A DNA stretch of 5,534 nt from Nanohaloarchaea archaeon PL-Br10_U2g5 (GTDB lineage: Archaea > Halobacteriota > Halobacteria > Halobacteriales > Haloferacaceae). The notes beneath the pieces are model-generated. The model was not told the origin of the DNA and made no database searches. It was given only the letters and a program-made list of their open reading frames with translations. The position numbers and the translations under genes were made by a program. Shown here in pieces: positions 1 to 4,723 of the stretch. Numbering within the stretch: the first letter of the stretch is position 1; every line of letters starts with the position of its first letter. The stretch lies in contig LKMY01000134.1 of NCBI GenBank assembly GCA_001564205.1, positions 1-5,534 of the forward strand. The letters are read 5' to 3'.

Positions 1-71
1 ACGACAACGGTGTCGACGACGACAACGACAACGGAACCAACGGTAACGAAACCGACACCAACAGCTACTGA
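1..71 (+). CDS. C-terminal end of an unidentified protein with an acidic Asp/Asn tail (partial)
   Basis: Reading from base 3, 22 codons run to a TGA at 69-71. They encode a low-complexity tail made almost only of Asp, Asn, Gly and Thr, with one Glu, ending Asn-Ser-Tyr. This composition is typical of haloarchaeal linkers and C-termini. The same DNA in frame 1 gives a Thr-run peptide that turns into an Arg-rich, non-haloarchaeal sequence, and frame 2 stops early, so frame 3 is the best choice. The tail holds two N-glycosylation sequons (Asn-Gly-Thr at 30-38 and Asn-Glu-Thr at 45-53), which would matter only if the protein is exported. Nothing can be said about function because the body of the gene lies left of the window. 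It is convergent with the aminotransferase gene. The call rests on composition alone, over a very short stretch. Confidence 0.5.
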   Translation, partial: DNGVDDDNDNGTNGNETDTNSY

Positions 72-139
72 GTCGCCACTGACCGGCGGCGTACGTAGGA
101 GACGACGTATCGAGCCGGCGTCTGCACCGACTTCGGCTT

Positions 140-155
140 CCGCTCGCACGAGCGG
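140..155. repeat. Perfect inverted repeat, possible hairpin
   Basis: CCGCTCG at 140-146 and CGAGCGG at 149-155 are exact reverse complements separated by two bases. As RNA this would fold as a six-pair GC-rich stem closed by a four-base loop. It lies between two convergent genes, so it could mark a 3' end on either strand. No T-run follows it directly, which makes it an atypical terminator. Confidence 0.4.
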
Positions 156-194
156 CGGTAGCCCTTCAGACGGTGCGACCGTTCGGGCGATGTT

Positions 195-230
195 CGGTCA
201 CGGACGGCAGCATCCGCCTCCCGTTTTTTC
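195..230 (+). terminator. Possible T-run terminator for the left-edge gene
   Basis: A run of six T at 224-229 on the plus strand lies about 150 bases downstream of the stop at 71. Archaeal termination depends mostly on oligo-T tracts in the non-template strand, and this is the longest T-run in the gap. A weak inverted repeat ends at 199. The distance from the stop codon and the single tract keep the confidence low. Confidence 0.25.
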
Positions 231-254
231 AACCGCGAGTGTTCACCGCTGAGG

Positions 255-1406
255 CTACGCCTTGCTCTCGGTTGCGATCATCGACGCCATCCGTTCGACG
301 ATCCCGTTCCTGAACCCTTGGTGGGTCGGACACACGAGCAGTCGGTTTCGGAGGGTTTCGGCGCCGCTCGACGACTGCGATTCCACGTGTCGATAGACGG
401 CTGGCCATGTGAACACTTCGCAAGGAAACCCACGGCGCCGAAGCGCACGGACGAGGTGTTGTCGGGACCCCGGATCCGGCGCCAGCGCTGCGACGCCGTA
501 CGGGGAGGCGCCGTCCGGTGCCGCGGGAGTGACGATCTGCAGGCTGGAATCGTCGACGAGGAGTGACCGGAGCGTCTGGTATCGATCGTGTCGAGCTGAC
601 TGAACCGCTTCCGGCTGACAGCGGTTCAGACCCCGATTCGTGAGCGATCCGGGTGCCTGTCCCGCATTCCTAGGCGCAACCGATTTGATATCCGCTTCGA
701 TCGCCCGCTCGATGGTGGGGTTCGAATTCAGTGCCACCCCTGCCCGGCGTGCGATCGATAGCGCCGCTACGCGCGGAATCGCTCCCAGTTCGTTGCGGCG
801 ACGGTCGGGACGAGGAATCCGCGTGTGGCGGGCGATTATCAGGCCACCGTTCGGAACTCGAAGCGTCTTATGAAGACAGAACAGCGCGACATCTCCTGTC
901 GACCCCAAGAGCCGCCCGTCGTCGTCACGACTGAAGAGTCCGCGCGCACAGTCTTCGATAATGAGTGCATCGCTCTCCCGTGCGAGCGAGGCCACTTCGT
1001 CGAAGCGCTCGTCCACAAAGCCGAAGTAGTGGACGAAGAGAACTGCCGCCGGGTCGATCTCGTCGATACGCTCGGCGACAGCTTCGACGGGCAGAGAGAG
1101 ATCGGCGTTCACCGGATAGTATCGCACCTCAAACCCCGCGTCTAACACCGCCCACGTCACTCCCCCAGGGACGTATGCCGGTAACAACACTGTCCCGTCG
1201 CGGGCCGTCGCTCGGAGCGTCGCGGAGAGCCCGTGTTTCACGCGGTCGTACAGCACCCTGTCTCCTGGTGGGACCCACTTCTCGTCGTCAAGCGGCTTCG
1301 GTATGTCCCCGTGGTCCTCGGCACTGCCGTCACCCCCACCGCTTCCGCGGCCGAACAGCCAGCGGAGCCGAAACCGAGGGTGACCGACCGCGTGAGCGTT
1401 ACTCAT
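255..1406 (-). CDS. Divergent DegT/DnrJ/EryC1/StrS-type PLP aminotransferase
   Basis: This 383-residue protein resembles the DegT/StrS family of PLP-dependent sugar aminotransferases, which add an amino group to keto-sugar nucleotides in the cytoplasm. Visible family landmarks are LLPAYV at about 74-79, VHYFGF at 125-130, IIEDCARG at 149-156 with Asp152 as the residue expected to contact the PLP ring nitrogen, GDVALF at 171-176, and HKTLRVPNGG at 179-188 with Lys180 as the predicted Schiff-base lysine. LLVCPTH near 357-362 fits the usual C-terminal segment. The Ser-Gly-Thr phosphate-binding segment and the following GDEVI stretch of classical members are not recognisable, so it belongs to a divergent branch. 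Residues 1-35 form a basic then Gly-rich extension. The ATG at 1406 overlaps the preceding epimerase gene by 8 bases (ATGAGTAA), with no Shine-Dalgarno sequence, which suggests translational coupling in one operon. The family call is firm; the sugar substrate is unknown. Confidence 0.85.
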   Translation of the reverse strand: MSNAHAVGHPRFRLRWLFGRGSGGGDGSAEDHGDIPKPLDDEKWVPPGDRVLYDRVKHGLSATLRATARDGTVLLPAYVPGGVTWAVLDAGFEVRYYPVNADLSLPVEAVAERIDEIDPAAVLFVHYFGFVDERFDEVASLARESDALIIEDCARGLFSRDDDGRLLGSTGDVALFCLHKTLRVPNGGLIIARHTRIPRPDRRRNELGAIPRVAALSIARRAGVALNSNPTIERAIEADIKSVAPRNAGQAPGSLTNRGLNRCQPEAVQSARHDRYQTLRSLLVDDSSLQIVTPAAPDGASPYGVAALAPDPGSRQHLVRALRRRGFPCEVFTWPAVYRHVESQSSSGAETLRNRLLVCPTHQGFRNGIVERMASMIATESKA

Positions 1407-2442
1407 CGTCGCTGTCAGGCAACCCCTGTGTGATCGATCCCTCCGTTGCTGGCCCGTGGTCCGAGATATTCCGACGGCTGATCAGGTCCTCAATACCCTC
1501 TCGAAGGGAGACGCGCGCCTCGAACCCCAGCTGATCCCGGGCTCGATCCGCCGCCGCTCGACTGTGTCGAACATCTCCCGGCCGGGCGGCTTCGTGACGA
1601 ACATCGGTGTCGCCTCCGGTCTCCTCACCGATGATCGCCGCGAGCTCGTTGACAGTAACGCTCTCGCCGGTTCCGATGTTGTACGCGGTTCCGGTGTGGT
1701 CGGTCGTCGCCGCCGCGAGGTTCGCTCGAACGATGTCTGAGACGTGAATGAAATCGCGGGTCTGCGCTCCGTCGCCGTGCACGGTAAGGGGTTCGCCCGC
1801 AACCGCTCGTCGGAGGAACGCCTCGATCACACCGCTGTACGGACCGCGCTGACCGGGTCCGTACGCATTGAAGTAGCGCAGTGCGACGACTGAAATGCCG
1901 TACGTCGCCTCGTACGCACGGGCGTACGCGTCGGCCGCGACCTTGTCCGCCCCGTACGGGGACCGCGGCGTCATTGGCTCGTCGATTGTGACGGGGAGCG
2001 ATTTCGGGTCTCCGTAGACGGCGGCGCTCGAGGCAAGCACGACGCGAGCATCAGCGTGGCGTGCGGCCTCCAACACGGTGAGCGTCCCATCGACGTTCAC
2101 CCGATGGGATCGCGGAGGGTCCGCGACCGACTCCTCGACGCTGACGACCGCGGCCTGATGGAAGACGATGTCGACGCCCGACATCGCCCGCTCTACGGTC
2201 GCTCGATCCGTGACGTTCCCCTCGATCAGTGTCACGGCATCGGGGACGGCGTCCGCAGTACCGGTCGTGAGGTCATCGAGTACGCGCACGTCATTCTCTC
2301 CAGCGAGTCGGCGAGCGAGATGACTGCCGATGAAGCCCGCACCGCCCGTCACGAGAACCGTCCGATCGCGAACGTCGGAATCGACTGAGATACCTGACTG
2401 AATATCGGAAGAGACGTCGGATCCGACTGGAAACGGTGTCAT
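1399..2442 (-). CDS. NAD-dependent nucleotide-sugar epimerase (extended SDR, GalE/WbpP-like)
   Basis: This 347-residue protein is an extended short-chain dehydrogenase of the UDP-sugar 4-epimerase type, a cytoplasmic enzyme that inverts a sugar hydroxyl through a transient keto intermediate. The Rossmann motif GGAGFIG is at 33-39, the NAD-ribose Asp lies in VLDDL (54-58), the catalytic Ser139 lies in SSAAVYG (138-144), and YGADK at 163-167 gives the Tyr-x-x-x-Lys pair. RYFNAYGPGQ (189-198), GDGAQTRDFIHVSD (223-236) and YNIGTGE (254-260) are standard substrate-domain segments. The Ser-Ala in place of Asp-Glu argues against a 4,6-dehydratase. It carries a Ser/Asp-rich N-terminal extension of about 25 residues before the fold and a short acidic C-terminal tail after about 320. 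The ATG at 2442 is the first standard start after an in-frame stop at 2557-2559. It is the first gene of a minus-strand pair with the aminotransferase. Whether it acts on a UDP-hexose, N-acetylhexosamine or uronic acid cannot be read from the sequence. Confidence 0.92.
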   Translation of the reverse strand: MTPFPVGSDVSSDIQSGISVDSDVRDRTVLVTGGAGFIGSHLARRLAGENDVRVLDDLTTGTADAVPDAVTLIEGNVTDRATVERAMSGVDIVFHQAAVVSVEESVADPPRSHRVNVDGTLTVLEAARHADARVVLASSAAVYGDPKSLPVTIDEPMTPRSPYGADKVAADAYARAYEATYGISVVALRYFNAYGPGQRGPYSGVIEAFLRRAVAGEPLTVHGDGAQTRDFIHVSDIVRANLAAATTDHTGTAYNIGTGESVTVNELAAIIGEETGGDTDVRHEAARPGDVRHSRAAADRARDQLGFEARVSLREGIEDLISRRNISDHGPATEGSITQGLPDSDDE

Positions 2443-2460
2443 ATCGGATGCAACCGGAAA
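2371..2460 (-). repeat. Degenerate in-frame repeat across the epimerase start
   Basis: Read on the minus strand in the epimerase frame, four copies of Val-x-Ser-Asp-(Met/Val/Ile) occur in a row: VASDM (whose Met is the start codon), VGSDV (residues 6-10), VSSDI (10-14) and VDSDV (20-24). At DNA level TTTCCGGTTGCATCCGATATG and TTTCCAGTCGGATCCGACGTC are offset by exactly 27 bases, and several of the differences are synonymous. The first copy lies upstream of the annotated ATG, so the repeat runs from the 5' flank into the coding sequence. Confidence 0.6.
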
Positions 2461-2467
2461 CGGTAGC

Positions 2468-2480
2468 TTTGTAATGTTCG
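2468..2480 (-). promoter_or_regulatory. Predicted promoter of the epimerase-aminotransferase operon
   Basis: On the minus strand CGAAC (2480-2476) is followed directly by ATTACAAA (2475-2468). This resembles a haloarchaeal BRE plus TATA box. The box is centred about 29 bases before the ATG at 2442, the spacing expected for a leaderless transcript. The match to the TATA consensus is imperfect. Confidence 0.4.
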
Positions 2481-2599
2481 TACTAACGGTGTCGATCGCC
2501 CCGCTGTCTCTCGCCTTCCGGCCGGACGGCCACGGTAGAGCGGTAGCGGTGAGTATTCAGCCCGACTTACTCGATGCGTGCTGTCGAATACAACTGGCT

Positions 2600-2608
2600 A
2601 CTTTACCC
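2600..2608 (+). promoter_or_regulatory. Predicted promoter of the ATP-grasp gene
   Basis: The sequence ACTTTACCC has its TTTA core at 2602-2605, about 28 bases before the ATG at 2632. This is the standard TATA-to-start distance for a leaderless haloarchaeal transcript. There is no Shine-Dalgarno sequence before the ATG, which agrees with leaderless initiation and supports the chosen start. Confidence 0.5.
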
Positions 2609-2631
2609 GTTAGAACCTGAACGCTTCACTA

Positions 2632-3750
2632 ATGAACGTTTTAGTCACTGACGGGATTATGAAAAAATCGCTGGCCGTCGTCCGTACTATCGCTCCGCAC
2701 ACTTCACGAACGGGCGTTATCTCGTCGTATCGGATCTCGATGGCCGGCGTCTCTCGGCACGTCGATCGGCAACATCAGATCGATCGGTCGGAGCCGTTGG
2801 AGTACGTCCGATCGTTGAACGACGTTATCGATCGGTTCGGTTACGAGTATCTGTTGCCAGTCGGTGGATGGGCGACGAGAGCGCTCGTCGTCCACCGCTC
2901 GGAGCTCGCTCCGGACATCGAAGTTGTTCTCCCGGACCGAGCTGCCATGCGAACGGCACAACGGAAGTGGGAGACGTATCGATTGGCGAAGCGGCTCGAC
3001 GTCCCGACCCCGGGAACCGCACAGGTCACGTCACTGGCCGACGAGCAACGGATGATCGACGAGTACGGGTTCCCGCTCGTTATCAAGCCACCGACGGAGT
3101 CCGCACCTAAATACGTCGAATACGCGGAGTCCGCTGTAGAGCTTCAAAACAAGATCAAAACGTATCGGCGTCGGTACGATACCGATCCGCTCGTTCAGGA
3201 GTACCTTCCCGGAGACGGCTGCGGGTTTTTTGCGCTGTACCTCGACGGCGACTGCGCCGAAAGCTACACGCATACTCGGATTCGAGAATCCCCGCCGTCT
3301 GGCGGAATCAGCACGTGCGCAGAATCGAAACAAAGCGCCCAACTACGGGATCCCGGGAGGCTGTTGCTCGACACGCTCGACTGGAACGGTCCGGCGATGG
3401 TCGAATTCAAACGCGACGCCGATGACACGCCGAATCTGATCGAGATCAATCCGAAGCTGTGGGGCTCGCTCGATCTCGGAATCGCTTCCGGGCTCGATTT
3501 TCCGTCCGCGCTACTGAGATATATGGCTGCGGACGAGCTGCCGGAGTTCGTTTTTCAACCGCACAGATTCCACTGGCCGCTTTCCGGCGACTTACAACAC
3601 GCATACCATCGACCGCGGGCCGCTCCCGCAGTCGTCAGGGATTTCCTGTCTGACGGGACCGCCTCGAACCTCAGTGCGGACGATCCGTTTCCGCACGTAC
3701 TCGAAGCAGCGAAAGGAGTCCTCTCACCGTTCGTCAGCGAACACGCGTGA
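2632..3750 (+). CDS. ATP-grasp carboxylate-amine ligase
   Basis: This 372-residue protein is an ATP-grasp enzyme of the predicted carboligase type (COG3919-like). Such enzymes activate a carboxylate as an acyl-phosphate and join it to an amine. Residues 1-100 form the pre-ATP-grasp domain (MNVLVTDG at the N-terminus, LLPVGGW at 74-80). Residues 101-300 carry the ATP-grasp fold: VIKPP at 150-154 with nucleotide-binding Lys152, VQEYLPGDGCGFF at 188-200, a R-x-x-x-PPSGG-x-ST-x-x-ES segment at 218-232 typical of this group, MVEFK at 256-260 and LIEINPK at 269-275, where Glu258, Glu271 and Asn273 are the expected Mg-binding residues. The tail from 300 is not recognisable. It stands alone on the plus strand between two minus-strand pairs, with its own promoter. 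In this setting it probably makes an amide on an amino sugar or on a glycan precursor; that role is inference and both substrates are unknown. By eye it looks slightly less GC-rich than its neighbours. Confidence 0.85.
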   Translation: MNVLVTDGIMKKSLAVVRTIAPHTSRTGVISSYRISMAGVSRHVDRQHQIDRSEPLEYVRSLNDVIDRFGYEYLLPVGGWATRALVVHRSELAPDIEVVLPDRAAMRTAQRKWETYRLAKRLDVPTPGTAQVTSLADEQRMIDEYGFPLVIKPPTESAPKYVEYAESAVELQNKIKTYRRRYDTDPLVQEYLPGDGCGFFALYLDGDCAESYTHTRIRESPPSGGISTCAESKQSAQLRDPGRLLLDTLDWNGPAMVEFKRDADDTPNLIEINPKLWGSLDLGIASGLDFPSALLRYMAADELPEFVFQPHRFHWPLSGDLQHAYHRPRAAPAVVRDFLSDGTASNLSADDPFPHVLEAAKGVLSPFVSEHA

Positions 3751-3781
3751 CTCGATGACCGGCTCGTTGTGCTCACTCGGA
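3751..3781. other. 31-base gap between convergent stops
   Basis: The ATP-grasp gene stops at 3750 and the glycosyltransferase gene stops at 3782 on the opposite strand. The gap has no T-run of four or more on either strand and no strong inverted repeat, so neither gene has a recognisable terminator here. Transcripts probably overlap at their 3' ends. Confidence 0.5.
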
Positions 3782-4723
3782 TCAGGCTCCCGAGACATCG
3801 CCGACCGCACTGTAATAGACCGATTCAAGCTTCCCGATCTGCGCGTCTACTCCGAGGGGCTCGATCGCCACTCTGCCGTCGGAGCGGACACCCGATCGCA
3901 GAATCTCGGTTAGCGTGTCCGCGAGCACGTCGTCGTCGTCGTGAGCGACTGACGGGGAGACATCCGAGAGCAGGGTCGGGAGATCGGAGACCCCCGTCGC
4001 GACGACCGGTAGGTTACACGCCATCGCCTCTTTGACCGCGTTGGGCATCCCTTCCCGCTTGGAGGTCAACAGCAGTGCGTCGGCCGCGTTCATGTACAGC
4101 GGCATCGACTCGTGGGAGACGCCAGAAACCGTGTGAAGCGTGACGGGCGCGTCGATCGACGGTCGAATCCGATCGACGATCCGCTCTGCTCTGGGGAAGT
4201 CTTTCACCTTCCTCCCGGTGTCGTACGGGAACAACACGTGGTGGGCATTCGGCGTCCAGTCGAGCTCCCGCCTCGCGACGGCGGTCGGGAGCGGTCGGAA
4301 CAGCTCGAGGTCGACGCCGTGCGGGATGACGTGACAGTCGTGGCCGTAGGCTGCCGCCATCTCTTCGGACATCACGATTACCTCGTCGGCGAAGCGGCCG
4401 CATAATCGACTCACGCCGCCGTATTTTCCCATCAAATCGGAGCCCCACAGCGTCAGGACGACTGGTCGAAGCGCTTGGAGAATGGCCGGCGGAGCGGTCA
4501 GTCCGTAGTTCGCATGGACGAGATCATACGCTCCAAACGCCGCAGTGACCGCTCGGACGTAGTATCGAGCGTACGTCCCGACAGTCCGATCGACGGCCTT
4601 GGAGTACCCCGGGAGCGGGAGCACTTCGACCTCGTGGCCACGTGCTCTGATACCGGCTACCTGTTGTCTGAAGAACCCTGAGTGGTCGTTCCCGACAAGT
4701 GTGAGTATTCGCACGCCGATCAC
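3782..4723 (-). CDS. GT4-family (GT-B fold) glycosyltransferase
   Basis: This 313-residue protein matches retaining glycosyltransferases of family GT4, which transfer a sugar from a nucleotide donor at the cytoplasmic face of the membrane. The N-terminal acceptor domain has RILTLVGND at 5-13, LVHANYGL at 68-75 and LTLWGSD at 90-96. The linker has VIPHGVDLELF at 132-142. The donor domain has SKREGMPNAVKEAMACNLPVVAT within 221-243, in which Glu224 and Glu232 form the E-x7-E signature. It is short for the family, which often has about 350-400 residues, but both domains seem complete. The GTG at 4723 overlaps the stop of the FemAB-like gene by four bases. A second GTG at 4714 gives MRILTLVGND, a more usual N-terminus, and has GGTGA at 4729-4725 ten bases upstream, so 4714 may be the true start. 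Donor and acceptor are unknown. Confidence 0.88.
   Translation of the reverse strand: MIGVRILTLVGNDHSGFFRQQVAGIRARGHEVEVLPLPGYSKAVDRTVGTYARYYVRAVTAAFGAYDLVHANYGLTAPPAILQALRPVVLTLWGSDLMGKYGGVSRLCGRFADEVIVMSEEMAAAYGHDCHVIPHGVDLELFRPLPTAVARRELDWTPNAHHVLFPYDTGRKVKDFPRAERIVDRIRPSIDAPVTLHTVSGVSHESMPLYMNAADALLLTSKREGMPNAVKEAMACNLPVVATGVSDLPTLLSDVSPSVAHDDDDVLADTLTEILRSGVRSDGRVAIEPLGVDAQIGKLESVYYSAVGDVSGA

Larger units (their letters stand above)
72..254. other. Non-coding gap between convergent genes
   Basis: This 183-base stretch separates the stop of the left-edge gene from the stop of the aminotransferase gene. Open frames across it give Arg/Pro/Ser-rich peptides unlike haloarchaeal proteins, so I see no gene. 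It contains a perfect short inverted repeat at 140-155, a weaker one (GACCG at 177-181 and CGGTC at 195-199), and a T6 run at 224-229. Its likely role is to hold the 3' ends of the two transcripts. Confidence 0.5.
2443..2631. other. Divergent intergenic region with both promoters
   Basis: This 189-base region separates the outward-facing epimerase and ATP-grasp genes. It holds one TATA-like element close to each start codon and, in the middle (about 2530-2552), a short purine-rich stretch with two CGGTAG words. No conserved small ORF, tRNA or clear operator palindrome was seen. Both transcription units must be controlled from here, so any shared regulator would bind in this stretch. Confidence 0.6.

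Noticed and set aside
10..252. 80-codon plus-strand ORF with a Thr-rich start
   Set aside because: After the Thr run it becomes Arg/Pro/Ser-rich with no acidic bias, unlike haloarchaeal proteins. Frame 3 of the same DNA gives a far more typical acidic tail ending at 71.
965..1534. 189-codon plus-strand ORF antisense to the aminotransferase and epimerase
   Set aside because: It is very Arg/Ser/Pro-rich, spans two well-supported opposite-strand genes and shows no motif. Long antisense frames are common in GC-rich haloarchaeal DNA.
2056..2388. 110-codon plus-strand ORF antisense to the epimerase N-terminus
   Set aside because: It lies opposite the Rossmann motif and conserved SDR segments and has no promoter or motif of its own.
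2530..2552. Two CGGTAG words followed by CGGTGAG in the divergent gap, considered as an operator or direct repeat
   Set aside because: The units are only six bases, eight apart and not symmetric; this is within chance for GC-rich DNA.
4014..4448. 144-codon minus-strand ORF inside the GT4 gene
   Set aside because: It is Arg-rich throughout and sits in a shifted frame of a gene with the E-x7-E signature.
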